64,000 nucleotides of DNA from Sipunculus nudus (taxonomy: Eukaryota > Annelida > Sipuncula > Golfingiida > Sipunculidae): contig CM049318.1 of NCBI GenBank assembly GCA_026874595.1, positions 40,447,956-40,511,955 on the forward strand, in the 5' to 3' direction. Every line of letters begins with the position of its first letter. Position 1 is the stretch's first letter. The position numbers and the translations under genes are program-made. Below the pieces are notes generated by a model. The model worked only from the letters and a program-made list of their open reading frames with translations. It had not been told where the DNA came from and ran no database searches. Of this stretch, positions 1 through 13,700 are shown in pieces.

Positions 1-928
1 ATACGACCAAAAGAGAAACTATACCATTCATGTCTTTACAAACGAAAATCCTTTCATGGAAAACAAGGTGAATTCATCAGCGTCATTTCCGTTTTATAAA
101 AAAATCTAAATTCTTCGGAGTTTTTACCGCTAACTGCATGTTATTCTCAAACAAATGAATTCTGTTAGTAAATTTAAATATTATATTTTCTAAAGTAAAA
201 ATGTATTTAAACATGGCAGATATTGGTAATGTCATAAGATATTTTAAGATCAGCCGCATCAGAGTTCAGATATTTGTATATCTGTTTTCGTTGACGAATT
301 GGCTCTTAGGCCCAGATCTCTTTGAGCAACGTAGCACTTTACCAGGTGGTCTTACAAAATGCTTTCAAGGTAAAAACTGCAGGCTATTCAATGTATAAAA
401 TGTAAGGTGTTTCGATGTGTTAAACTGAGGTTTTCATAGAACTCAATCAGCAGTTTATATTTTAATGTTTTAAAAATATCGTGTAAACAAAAAATAGAAT
501 TTGAATTAACAATAATAAGTCTGCATTGTATAAAAATATATTATTAATATAATAATAAACACGAAAGCTAAAGAACATATTATATTATGAATCTGATGTC
601 TGATTATAGTACGCAGCCTATATGATATCCAACCAAATATATCATACATTCTAGAGTAACCTATACATAACAAGAATATGTAAAATAACTCCTGACATTC
701 CCGACTGATGGCGATAACAGTAGATCAGTTGCTGCACCATGAAAGTTCCTTCCATGCTTCATAGCTTTTCTAAAGATAAACACGATCTGTATAATCTAAG
801 CCACGTAAACTGCGAGTTCGTTTTATCATAATTTCACTTACCTGAGTGCGATAGATATCCACTCGGCCCGAACCTGGTGTTTTGCCGTCTTCTCCCGGTT
901 GCACATGTAACTGACATGTGACCATAGA

Positions 929-934
929 CACGTG
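929..934. promoter_or_regulatory. Conserved CACGTG box, copy A
   Basis: GACACGTGATCACTGATCG is nearly identical in the three flank copies (929, 27465, 49523) inside otherwise divergent non-coding sequence. CACGTG is the classic E-box core bound by bHLH factors. Regulatory use is an inference; recent duplication alone could explain the conservation. Confidence 0.25.
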
Positions 935-2205
935 ATCACTGATCGAACTGGACAGTTCAAGATGCACACAGGTTACCTTTAGTTTACTGATATATGCAGA
1001 CACGGCGTGTTTACCACGCGCTGTCAAACATGCAAGCTCTGGTTTTAATAAATTGGTCGGCCGCCGAAACAGGTCAAAAGATAGAGGTGATACAGTTTTG
1101 CAGGCTTCTGGTCAAGGCTCTCTGTGTTCTGGATGTACATACGGCAAATAATAAACGACGTACGACATATAAACCTACTCGCTGAACATGAGTAAGCAAG
1201 AATCGTGTGGTTTGGCACATGTGTAGGCTACTGGTGAATGCGTTTAGATTTCAGTACTCGCGCGCGGTCATCTGTGGCGACAACTCCCACTTTATTTATA
1301 CGTACACAGCGAAGCCGTGTCTTTCTTTGTAGGGTGTCCCTGACCAAACACCCAGCAATGGGGACAGTGGCCTGGTCTTGCCAGACCGCATGTTTGGTTG
1401 ACGGCGTCATGTGGAGCTTAATTCTAAGTTTACTTTTATCCACCTTTACGGACTTTCGGAGCCACCGACACCGACGCGATAAGTATTGAACAAAGGGCTC
1501 TTATCTTCAACACGAAAACGTACAACCGAATAAAGGACCGTTAAGATGAATTTCATTGACGAAATAAAGTACCTAAAACCTGTGCTTTGTCTCTTTCTTT
1601 CTGTAAAGATAAATATAGGCACACTACCCAGGCGGATGATGGGTTTAGACAGGCAGTTGGGGAGGTATCAGTAACTGAATGTTTAAGGTATGATTATTGT
1701 TTAAAACCCCTGTATCTAAATTCATACTTAATTTGTTTATATTCATATTAGACTCCATAAAGTATACATTTTTTTAAACCTGGTACTATGATCTTTCTAA
1801 TATATTTAAATATAATTTAAATTGTTAAAAGGTCCACTATTCTTAGCCCCCAGTTACTAAATCCCCTTTTAAATATACTAATATAACTCTACATGACAAT
1901 ATCTCAAGAACGGTTTTTTTTGTTTTACCTCTAATGATTCTATCTACTTTAAAAATGTTTAACTATTTATTTGAATGAAAATTTAAATTTATACCGGACA
2001 AACTACCATGTGCATCAAACAAGATACCTTAATTATGTTTTATGAGTTTAGTTTTAAATCAGCTGACTTCCAATCATGCTAAGCTATGCCGTCAACAGAA
2101 ATCGTAACCAAGAGAGATTTAGACCGACATCGGTGAAAGTCTTATTGATATTCCTTTCGAAATCCGAAATCATGTGCGATTTCCAGTACGGAAAAATGAC
2201 TTTTG

Positions 2206-2208
<3 letters not shown>

Positions 2209-2250
<42 letters not shown>

Positions 2251-2262
2251 TATTTATATATA
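2209..2262. repeat. (TA)n microsatellite, flank copy A
   Basis: Interrupted (TA)n. The paralogous tract in copy B was the target of the Gmr1-like element. Confidence 0.9.
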
Positions 2263-2575
2263 TATATAATATTTTAACCTAAATTTATCTTATATTGTTC
2301 CTTCCTGCATTATTAGCATGATAATTACTATGAATATTTTTTATATGCTGCCTAAATATGTTAAACTTAAGTTTTTTTTATAAATATATATTGCAGTGAA
2401 TAATATTGCGTGCAGATGATAATTTTTATGATTGGTAAACCATTCAATGCATAAGTGCAAGGGGTATATGTTGCTAATTTTCACTTAACAGTAATATTAA
2501 AAGTGATAAAGGATCAGCATGCACACATGTATTAAAGACGTAATATTGATTCATAAATAAGGAGTCTCGATATCA

Positions 2576-2800
2576 GAGAATATTGTGTAAAATCTTTTAA
2601 AACTTGTCTAAATTATATATTTTACGCACAATGTGGGTAATGAATTCTATAATTTAGGTCCCTGATAAATAAAATGTTTCCGCATAATTTTAGTTCTAGC
2701 AAAAGGTAGCTTTGCTTCACGGGAAAACCTCGTATGATAAAAGTATAGTTCTGAACGTGATTCTGCTGGGACGTAGAAAACCCGGCCCAATCAAATAACG
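2576..2800 (-). pseudogene. Antisense LINE tail upstream of PAN-like promoter, copy A
   Basis: Homologous to 51063-51332, where a minus-strand frame resembles the C-terminus of non-LTR retrotransposon reverse transcriptases. Here the frame is decayed. Confidence 0.4.
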
Positions 2801-2833
2801 GGAAAGTCGGCCGCTCATGCCATTGGTGAAGTC

Positions 2834-2990
2834 TATAAAAGCGGCTTGGGCAGAGGAGCCGCCATCAACTCAATGTCTAAACATCACCGACCGCGTGTCC
2901 TGTTTTTAACGTACTGATCATCGTTATCGGCTTCTGTGTCAAAGGAACGAACTGCAAATAAAAAAAAAGTTTCAAGGCAGGATCTACTTG
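2834..2990 (+). pseudogene. Truncated copy A of the PAN-like gene 5' end
   Basis: TATA box, leader and signal-peptide codons closely match 51341-51510 (shared string CCGCGTGTCCTGTTTTTA). The start ATG region present in copy C is deleted and the copy contains a stop after the signal-peptide equivalent (AACTGCAAATAA). Similarity ends at AAAGTTTCAAGG, where the minisatellite begins. The TATA octamer is intact, so transcription is still possible, but no secreted product can be made. Confidence 0.75.
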
Positions 2991-3490
2991 TACATAACGT
3001 TCTTGCTTTTGGCAAGACCGCCTTGTACGTACGTACCTTCTCCTTGCGGGACCTACTTGTACGTACGTACCTTCTCCTTGCGGGACCTACTTGTACGGGA
3101 CATGCTTTCACTTTGCGGGACCTTCTTGTACGTAACGTACTTTCTCCTTGCGAGACCTACTTGTACGTATATACTTTCTCCTTGCGGGGCCTACTTGTAC
3201 GGGACATGCTTTCACTTGGTGGGACCTATTTGTACGTAACGTACTTTCTTTTGGCGCGACCTCCTTGTACAAATGTACTTTCTCCTTGCAGGACCTACTT
3301 TTACGTGACATGCCTTCACCTGGGGGGACCTAATTCTATAAAACGTACTTTCTTTTAATGCGACCTACGTATGTACTTTCTCCTTGCGGGACCTACTTTT
3401 AGGTGTTATGCTTTCATTTGGCGGGACCTATTTGTACGTAACGTACTTTCTTTTGGCGCGACCTCCTTGTACGTAATGTACATCCTTCTG
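2990..3490 (+). repeat. Minisatellite of about 36 bp period (copy A)
   Basis: Roughly a dozen imperfect monomers share TTGCGGGACCTACTTGTACG and ACGTACTTTCTCC elements. It fills the gap between the truncated PAN-like exon and the 3' end of PEBP gene 1. Open frames of up to 140 codons on both strands are by-products of a period close to a multiple of three. Confidence 0.85.
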
Positions 3491-3785
3491 ACGTACGGGG
3501 ACAAGGAGGTGAAATTCACTAATATAAATACATCAGAAGCCAAATAGAAAATGCATTTATTCTATTATCATTAACTATTACTTTTGTGAGATGCAACACT
3601 TACAGCATCAAACTATTTGTTTTAATTACATTTATGACAAATCTCTCATATTTATTTATTTGCTGCTTCATGGTATTTAAACTTATAATAACTCATAATA
3701 AAATAAAATAAGAAATATCATGTCCGACTGGCCATGTCATCTTTGTTAAACATGCATGATTCTGAAGGGAAAATCATTACAAGAA

Positions 3786-6700
3786 TTACCTAAAGTAAGT
3801 TTTGCTGAAGACTAACAGTGCAGCCACCAGATAGCACATCATATCGGCACGAAAGTGTCCAGCGGCCGAAATCGGCCCGACCGTCTTGTCTGGACAGGGA
3901 CGGTACCAGCGACAGTACTCGTCCTGGTTCCCAGAACGTTGAGAGAGTGTATAGTTAACAAATTCGTCATTCTTGCTCAACATCCAAGTTACACCAACGA
4001 GCCGTAGGTTGTTGTCCTGCACGAACCCATTCACATTGAACTGGCACCTAAAACAGTAAAATGTCAGAGAAACAATATATTATTATATATTAAATAATAT
4101 TAACTTGTTAATCATTACCTGCTAGAGAAAGGGAAAAATTATGATATGAAATAAAAACTTTACTGCTCCATCACATCAAGTAAAAAACCCCGAATACTGC
4201 CGATATATATATAGATTCTCTATATAGCAGGTTCTCTTATATAACTTCCAAAAAGAGGCTTATTAGCCTGTCCTAATGTTATCTCTGATACGCCTTAAAT
4301 ATTTTTCATCAAAATAATGGAATTGTTTCACAAAACAGTAACAAACCTTGGGCAACTGCCGGCCCATTTCGATGTATTGGGATATGTATTAAGTTCCGTT
4401 TGTTCATAAAGTAGATAGTAGTATGTGTGCGGCTTCTGATCTGGGGGCATCGGTCCTCTGTACGTGTGAATTACTTCTCCGGACGTGACGTCACCGTCTT
4501 GTATGTTGCGCACAAGCCAATGCACCAGAGGGCGCTCGTTAGAGCCGACGCTTTGAGCAGGTACATCCGGGTCAACCATCAGAAGTGTAAGTATGTCACC
4601 TACGAAATTTATAATCCATAATAAAACTTATAATCTGTAAACCCACTTGTAAAACGTGTAGTATGTGTTAAGCATTTTCAGAAAGACGCCAATGATATAT
4701 AAGAGAATTAAAAAAGGTTAAGGGGAATATTACAAGTGACAGGAGCTTGACGAAATTACACCTTTTTCTTACGACTGATTAAAAAAACAGATAATTAGAT
4801 TTAGCATTGTTTGTATTTCTGAAATGCTTAATATTCTCCTAAGATTTGAAAATAAACAAATACCATATGGATGACGATTTCCTAAATTCAATTTGGATCA
4901 TCAGGAACGGCATTTTACGTGTCCTTTTTTTCTAATTTAACATGTCAGTAAAGAAAAAAAATTAATCCTTCATAACATTTTTATTTATAATCTTGAATAT
5001 TCAAATATTAATTTGATAAGAAATCAACGGGGTGAATATGAGCTGAATATGAGCTTTTATTTCGAAAACTCATAGCGGAAAGAAGATGGGCACACATGGA
5101 AATTAGTATTTATAGTTTTCTAAAGAAACATTCTGCATATTAAAAATCATATTACAAATCATTTAAATAGTAAGTATTACACAACTGCTTCAAAAGTAAC
5201 AATGTTGGATAGTCACGTAATGAGGACGGCACGCGGCTTGCCTGGTACTTACCTTGCAGAGCGGTTTTATTATCAGGGTACAAAGTCCTTAAGGACAGCT
5301 GTACTTTGGGAGGATTTCCTGATTTCGTGTCTCCTGCCTTCACCATACCATCACCTACCGGGTCTAGCTTGAACACGTTTCCTCTGAAGAAAAATTTACT
5401 CTCAATATTTATTTGTCAGTCCTTTTCTAGATATAAATATATGATTCAGATTGTGCATACTACATGAAATGCAGAAACACGGTAATAACTGATAAATCAC
5501 AACGCCAAAAGTTAGAATTCATAGCCAAGCAGAGTAAAAGCGAACTCCAAAAGCAGCAAAGACATAAACCAGGTGAATTATCAGTTTCTCGTAAGATTTA
5601 ACACATTTGAGTGTATTTAACAACATTCATTTGATTAATGTCTTCAACAGGTCAGTATATTGGTTATAGATATAATATATTAATAACATTTTAAACCTTT
5701 TAACACAATGTATATCTATATTCTGACCTGTTAGTGAACGGTCTGTCACAGTAGGTGAAACTGAACTCTGGCGAGTAAAATGTGACCGACATGAAAACGC
5801 TCAGTTTGATTCCTGCTGGTATGAAGGGCCGAGGATGTCGAGAAAGTGCTAAAATTATAAAAACAAAATAAAACTGTATCGTATTTTATATAAATTAACA
5901 ATATTGCAGACACTATATATTATTAATGTTTGCCCTTATCCTATCAAACATGATGGTTTAAAATAAATGAAGCTTGATGGGGAAATTTTCTCTCCTAAAA
6001 AATATAAGGAATTTAATAGCGTAATTTCTTTTTCAGAAAAGTCCTGACAGGCTCTACTATATGGACTTTGCCCTACCTTGTGTCACCAGAGAAGCACAGT
6101 TGTCTCCGTAATTCCTCATCGACTGAACGGAATAAGCGTCGTACCAAGCTTTTAACCAGTTTACACCGATGGGACCTATGAATTAAAACATATCAGGTAA
6201 TCCTTATCCGGTCTATTTAAACTTATTGGCCCAGTTAAAATAATATTTTACTGGCCTAAATAACAATGTTACAATTGTGACGTCCAAATTTTTATCATAG
6301 TAAAGGTCTGTTTCCATGTGCGCATATATGCGTATGAGCGTATATGCGTGATAAAATAGGTGTTTCCATGTGCGCGTATATGCGTAAATGCGTGTACTGG
6401 CAGACATATATTTGTACAGGGGATCACGCAGGTCTTCCCCAAAATGATGGTGAAGTGGCGTCATTTTACCCTGAATCCCTGAGTTTACGCAGACCCTATT
6501 CGTGAAAATTGCTCGTGGTGATTTCTACACATATACGCACATACGCATATACACTTACAGAAACATGGAAACACCCAAGTTACAAAATCTTTAGAACGAT
6601 TTTAAACACATTTACGCGCAAACACATATACGCGTACATGAAAACATACCTTAAGACACAGATGATCCTTGGTTTGATTCTTTTACCTGACTTAAGTCAC

Positions 6701-7672
6701 CTTATTGCAACAGACCCCGTGGTGTACACGGGAACTATAACAATAATCAGCATATCACATACAAAACAGATGTGACAAGTGATTATAAATACAATAATAA
6801 CATGATACTTTAATGCGTATTATCCAGCTGTAAACACATCCCCTTTAACATTTTCTGACCAGTTGAATTCTTTGAGGTAAAGTCTGAACTATCTTATTTT
6901 TTATACATATAGACAATAATTCGTTTTATTCTTTCAGCCTTTACAGTTAAAATAGTGTATTAAACAGAACATAGAAAATTTTCTCTCTACAACAGATATA
7001 TAAATTAGATGATATATCACCTGATATGGATCTCACGTATGGCAGTGAAACGTGCATGTTGAATACTACTGGGCTTTATGGGTGTTTATTTTACAATTTA
7101 CATTTTCTCATGTTCTGAACACTTTAAAAACTTTGGATTTTTTTTCTGATCAGAGATTGAAAAATGTTACCCATTCTAAAGGCAACAACTGTATTTCAGT
7201 CTAGACTTATTCCTATAACTGCTTGAACAGGTTTTTTTCTGAATAAGGCTTACTTATAATTTCAAAGGCTCTAGTCATTATTAATTATGATTATTTTTAG
7301 TAGTCGTGGTAGAAATAGTAGTAATTGTTAAAAAAAGGATAACCAGACAAGTTCTGATCGCACCAAAATGGAATCTAAAGCAAGACATTCCTCTTTGCAC
7401 TTTTACAGGTTCAACCATGTACGATGCGATTTATCTGATAAAAAAGTCAACAGTTAAAAAAACAGATTTAGTTTTCCCTGAAGCAAAGTCTATTTTTTTT
7501 CATTTCAATAGTACCGGCAATTTTTTTGTCATCTTGAAACCTTAACCACAACCTCTTCAATATTATGCATTTTCTAGTATTCATGCATTTTGTGATTCAT
7601 AGTTCTCTTAATGTTTCATTGTTTCCTCGCCCACAAACTTGATCCACCGTCTAGATTTGGCTATTGTTAACA

Positions 7673-7716
<44 letters not shown>

Positions 7717-10700
7717 GCATATAATACCTATATACCTTGCAACTGATATTCCCTCATGAAATCGGTCACGTTGTCTCTGGAAACTCTGAAAGCTAGCGTA
7801 GCTCGCCAAATCGGGCTCACGACAATATCCTTATGGTCTTGCCGAAAGACGAAATAAACATAGGGGTTCGCTTGATCCCTGTAGTTCCGTGGTCCGTTAT
7901 AAGGCTTAATCATCTGAAAAGGATATTTAAAGTTTTAAATCAGTCTTGTGCGAAATAATGAAGAAATAAGATGATACCTTATTATGCTAAACCACGCAAC
8001 TACTGCACTCACTGAAACACTGGCATAATTTAATCTGTTTTCAGCTGGATTTTAAATGCGATTATTATGATTCTGTGTGTGTGTGTGTGTGTGTGTAACC
8101 TGACATTTAATTCGATTAGACACAGTCAATAGGCTTACATTAACAAAATAGTTATCTCAGGTCAATTATGATTTTTTATTATTGATAATGAACTGGCGTA
8201 GTAGGGGTAATTACAAGACATTATAAAATACAAATATTGCAAGAGACAAGATACCAGTAAGCCCTGGGTTTGATGTAAGTTTTCCTCGATATAATAAGGC
8301 ACTCACCTTCCCTCCACGAAGATCATCTGCCGGAATGTTTACAGTCACCTGGTGAGTGAAGAAGAAACCAGCATCTATCACAAGCAATGTGTAGTGCTCC
8401 CCGCTGTTAGTTTCCCACGTGACTTCCGGTGCTGAACGTGCGTCCCATGGATTATGGGTATCCGACGACAAAGGGTCAAGGGTGAACTTGCGGGAGACTG
8501 GTCTCAGTCCAGCATGGTCACAGCCACTAAACTTTCCTGTGTGACATCATCAAATTTTATTTATTTATTTTTATGCCCCCGCCACAAAGTGGCCGGGGCA
8601 TATAGTTTTACCCATGTCCGTCATTCCGTCCTTCCGTCATTCCGAAATCAAACAGTCGCACGGACTTTTTTTTCGCAATGCCTGCAGATATTGGCCTGAT
8701 TTTCGGTGTGTGGTCAGATAATGACCAGTTACAGATCGAGTTTGCGTTTCGTCCCGGTTGACCTACTCTTGAACGTTTTACGACTCTTTAACTTAGAAAA
8801 TTTTTATGAAAAATAGAAATTTTCATGACAAATACACATGTCGGACTTTTTTTTCGCAATGCCTGCAGATATTGGCCTGATTTTTGGTGTGTAGGCAGAT
8901 AATGACCAGTTACAGATCGAGTTCGCGTTTCGTCCCAGTTGACCTACTTTTGACAGTTTTACGGCTCCTAAACTTAGAAAATTTTATGAAAAATAGAAAT
9001 TTTCATGACAAATACACATGTACGGGCTTTTTTCCGCAATGCCTGCAGGTATTTGCCTGATTTTGTGTGTGTCGACAGATATTGACCAGTTACAGATCGA
9101 GTTTGCGTTTCATCCCAGTTGACCTACTTTTGACCGTTCTACGGTTCCTGAACATAGAAAATTTCATGAAAAAATATAAATTTCCATGACAAATACACAT
9201 GTACAGACTTTTTTTCGCAATACCTGCAGATATTGGCCTGATTCTTGGTGTGTGGGCAGATAATGACCAGTTACAGATCGAGTTCACGTTTTGTCCCAGT
9301 TGACTCGCATTGCCGATTTGACGTTGCTCTAACATAGAAAATTTCATAAAAAAATAGATATTATTTTATAGCATTTTATAAAACTGTCTTGATGAACTGG
9401 TTACAGCTTAATAAGTTTTCAGATACAGACTTATTGACTAATAATGTGATATGGAATAATAAGATGATAGTATATAAAAACAATCCTCTTTTCTTTAAAG
9501 ATTGGATCAAGGCTGGTATTATATTTATCCAGGATATGTTTATCCGGGACGTAATGATAACCTATGAACAGGCAGTGCAGTTGATAGGTGATGGCCCAAG
9601 TAGAATCCTGGAATATAACGTGATGATGAATGCTATTCAAAGCTCAAAAAAACGCCTACAGATGGCGCCACTAAAGGTAATCTTTAGGAGCACTCCGATC
9701 GCTGATTGGAACTTGAAAAAATTAAGATTGTCGATAACCTCCGATACTGTAGACCAGCCCCCGTCTAAGCGGTTCTGGGAAGGAAAATACCCCGGAACAG
9801 AACTCGCAAAGAGTTATTGGGAAACTGCATATCATTGTTCTGGGGAAATTAGACTCCGGGTACTACAGTGGAAGATATTGCATAATATTTTTCCGACAAA
9901 AGTTATGTTACACAAAATGGGCATAGCTGATTCAGAAAAATGTATGTTCTGTGACGAAGTTGAATATATAGAACATTTCTTTTACCGGTGTAAAAAATTA
10001 ATGCCGTTCTGGGAGTATATAGAAAATTATATTCCTAACGTTATTAACAGACGAATTATCTTAAGCGAAAGGCGTGTTATCTTAGGTTATAGTACGGAGG
10101 ATAGAGTACAAGATAATTTATCAGTTCAAGACGCAAATTTCGTAAACAAAACTCTGCTTCTTGGGAAAAAGTCTATCAGTAGGTCAAGATACGGAAATGG
10201 TACTGATGTTAGATATTTATTTGACAGCGAAGTTGTCATATAATCGAGTAAAGTATTAACGCTTAGACTTATGACACATTTGTAAATCTTTGATTGCTAT
10301 GTTATACATTTAACGAAGATATTATGTTTATATGGCATGTGTGTATTGTGGAAAATAAAACAGAAAAAAAAATACATATATGGGCTTGTTCAAAGGATAT
10401 GGACATGCACTTTAAAATGAATACCCATTTTGAGGCAGGGATATAATGTAGCATTTGCAGCTATGGAGGCGTACCTTATACGTCTAGGATTTTGGATGAC
10501 CTTTAATCAACTAAGTTAAAAAATAAAAACAAAAGAAAATAGAAATTAAAGAAGCCCTCCTCGCCACAGTCAAATTTTAACACAGGAGTAATACGCATGA
10601 AATATTAACTTTATTTATTTTACATGGATTATATAATTATTAATACCAGGTTACTATCCATGGTCCGGATGGTGGCATTCAATCGTTTATGGGGGTCGAG

Positions 10701-13700
10701 AAAAACCAGAATACCACTGATCTTGCACAGGCCATACAACCCATTCGCATAGCCATGCCGGGGATTTTTTTCGCCAGCGGACCGTTCCGCCTTACAATCT
10801 TTTTTGTTGATAAAAAACGAAAGATAGAACTATACTTGTACCCTTGTTGACAATACAGACAGGACGAAGAAGGAAAATTACTTTAAATTCTTTCAGAAAT
10901 GTTAATAATTAAGTCAGAGCAAGTAAATAAGATACTGTGTGGAGATGGTAAAGGCGATATCTCAGTGATTTAGTTTCAAATAAGATTAATCAGCTTGAAA
11001 AATCGGGTGAAATTAAATACTGAATCTCAACTCATATATGGTTCCTGCTGAAACTTCTATGTACAAAAGGGTTGTTTTTCACAAACTCTAAGGGGTATTA
11101 GGTACGTTACTATCGCTGTTGATGTTGTAGTTTACCATTGTACAAGTAAGTGTTTGTTTTAAGGTGAGTGTCCTTATCTTTCGAACAAGCCCATATACTT
11201 ATTGATTGCAATTAGACTCGCGGAGTTATTAGCTAACAGATGTTGATAAGTCGGTTCAACTAAAATTCTGCCTTCTAGACATTTTGTACTATGTTTATAT
11301 CTAGTAGGTAAGAAAATATATTAATTGTGTTGATAAAGAAGATGCCGTCACGAAAAGAAAAAGAAGAAAAAAAAAAAAAAAAAAAAATAGAAATTTTCAT
11401 AACAAATGCATATGTACAGACTTTTTTCCTCTATGCCTGCAGATACCACCCTGATTTTTTATGTGTGGGCAGATAATGACAGTTACAGATCGAGTTCGCG
11501 TTTCGTCCCGGTTGACCTACTTTTGATTGTTTTACGGCTCCTAAACAGAGAAAATTTCATGAAAGACAGAAATTTTTATGGAAAATGCACATGTATGGAT
11601 TTTTTTTCACAATGCCTGCAGATACTGGCCTTATTTATGGTGTGTTGCATGATAATCACCCGTTACAGAACGAGTTTGCATTTTGCCCTTGTTGACCTAC
11701 TTTTGACCATACGACACCTCCTGAACTTATAAATTTTTTTTCAAAATTTAACAAATGTTACTAATTTGCCCCAGGCGGGGGCTTTCGTGTCGTTCCGACA
11801 CATCTAGTTATTTATAAAATACAAGATTTCAAAAGTAAAAAAAAGTGCTTCGGATATAAATAATGAAAAAGATTATACTGGCTATACAATAATCATTAAC
11901 AGTTCTATAATTTAAACGAGGGTACAATTTTAACCCTGAATCATATTTTACATTTTCTTAATTTCTTGGTTAAAAAGCTAACTTAAAAGAGTGAGTGAGT
12001 TCGATGAATGAATAATCTATATGGCATCTCATTTTTTTAGTAATGGCTTTAAAATATAAGTAGTGTTAAAATGTATATAATGAGAAGAATGATATATATT
12101 TTAGTTTATAAAAAAAAATACATTGATCTCTAATGATAAATTCCGAAATTACTCTCAGGGAATATATAGATTTAGTCCATTGGCCAGAAAGTGAAAACCT
12201 CCCCCCCCCCCCCCCCAGGGAATTTTCGCGACCCCCCTAGTTTTTATCCTGAAGGTGTCCTTTACTCATTTCCAGGTTTTTCACCCTGAAAAATCACTTT
12301 TTTTACAAACTGCGGCTAAATTTTTAATTTTTGCAGCTTAGACGACTTTGTGTCACACTATCGGCTATAACTTCATAACTATGCATCATAATTGCATAAT
12401 CATGGTATCAAATAAACCGTAGGAAAGTGTGCTAAAAAAATAAAATATAGTTTAGCCCAGGTAAAAGAACATGCTACAATTCTGTGGGCATTATTTTACC
12501 CCTTACCCCTTATTTTTATGCCAAAAAAATTTATATCTACGTACAAACGTTTGATGCCAAAGGCAAATTTGTTGGATATAGGCCTATCATTGAGTTTGGA
12601 TTGTTCCATTTATTGATTAAGAGTGATGCATGCATACAATTGCCACGGTAACCCATATTCTTGGAAATAATTTACAATACCGATGAAATATACCGCATAT
12701 ATTTCAAGCATTTTCAGGCGATACCGTCTTCACGGTGTATACTGCTCCCCACAAATTAAGCATAACTGCCAAATTTTAATATCATTGGCTTTCAAGGATC
12801 TTGCTTAATTAAACGATTACAGAAGGGGTTTAAGGACATATGGAAAACAAAATAGTAAATGCATGTACTCTACCCAACCCTTTCAAATCATGAAGTGGTC
12901 GAAACTGCAATTAATTAAACCTAACAGCTTAATCTAAATAAGCATCTATTTTGCCACTGATAGAATCTTACCGTATTAATTTTTTTTGCTGACAAGTATA
13001 CAAAACAATATATATATTTATGAACCACAAGAATTACCCATTTATGTAAGTTCCTTAAATATATTTACTGATTACACGTTTAAGGTTATGCATGTTTTCA
13101 GTTATACCTGCAATATCACATTGTGTTTAGCTCAATGACTTTGAAGATTTAAATGCAAACCGAAATCATTGATATTGATAAATATCTGACATTTTTTAAA
13201 ATATTTTTTAGTCACAAATAGAAAAAAGTCTAATAATCTAATAAAAAATAAACAATAATTATTCATATATAAACAATAACTATTTATTAGCAAACACAAT
13301 TACACTCAAGCAAGGTTTGATCAGCTTATAGAAACGAACAAAGTTGTACCATATAGGATAGATATGGTCTCAGAAGTACCAGACAAAATTCCTGTATTAT
13401 GTTGGCAATTGTACTGGCCGTTTTACCAATAAAAGTATCATAACGTATGTGCAAAATAAATACAAAGAAATATTGTAATTGTTAAACTACCATGTATCTG
13501 GTCACATTGTGCCATGGTATAAAGACAATACAGTAATATTAAAGAAGATCACTGGCAATATGTGTCTACCCATAAATGAAATGGGTTTATGATTCATCAT
13601 CGTAGATGATATCCACTAAATTGTTGATGTCAATATCATCGACATCTAAGTCATCTTCATCACTCTCAGCCTTTCCGTCTAGTATGATATCAATAAGCTC

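Larger units (their letters stand above)
1..2990 (+). repeat. Segmental duplication, flank copy A
   Basis: The sequence from position 2 aligns with 21064 and about 46293 onwards (upstream flank of the PEBP genes), then with 27215-27890 and 49331-50000, and finally with the PAN-like promoter copies. No gene is seen in 1-2830. Short open frames at 201-398, 770-1185 and 1228-1489 have no conserved reading frame between the copies. A (TA)n tract lies at 2209-2262. Confidence 0.8.
9351..11388 (+). mobile_element. 5'-truncated LINE nested in the Helentron-like element
   Basis: A retroposon interrupts the 181-bp array. It contains the last 284 codons of an RT polyprotein (9389-10243), a 3' region interrupted by an 813-bp MITE, and an A-rich tail at 11359-11388. 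The array sequence resumes directly after the tail, and AAAATAGA occurs at both junctions as a probable short target duplication. Confidence 0.6.
8572..11807 (+). mobile_element. Helentron-like non-autonomous element (HINE/pearl type) with nested insertions
   Basis: The left end has GCCCCCGCC and the right end GGCGGGGGC, as subterminal inverted repeats. The right terminus has a hairpin (GTGTCG-TTC-CGACAC) followed by ATCTAG and then T, the hairpin-plus-CTAG signature of Helitron/Helentron 3' ends. The core is built of about 181-bp tandem monomers (CCTGCAG at 8681, 8862, 9042, 9223, 11436, 11615). Core tandem repeats of this kind are typical of oyster pearl elements and of HINEs. The orthologous intron of PEBP gene 2 (about 44885-44930) is an empty site. 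No Rep-helicase ORF is present. A LINE is inserted between monomers four and five. Confidence 0.7.

Noticed and set aside
1228-1489. Overlapping 71- and 83-codon frames in flank A
   Set aside because: The aligned sequence in flanks B and C has frame-breaking indels and no shared reading frame.
2936-3358. 140-codon open frame on the plus strand
   Set aside because: It lies in the minisatellite; periodic open frames occur on both strands and begin in a truncated signal-peptide exon that has a stop in its own frame.
8681-11640. CRISPR-like array
   Set aside because: The 181-bp units are whole tandem monomers of a Helentron-like core, not short repeats with unique spacers, and this is animal DNA.
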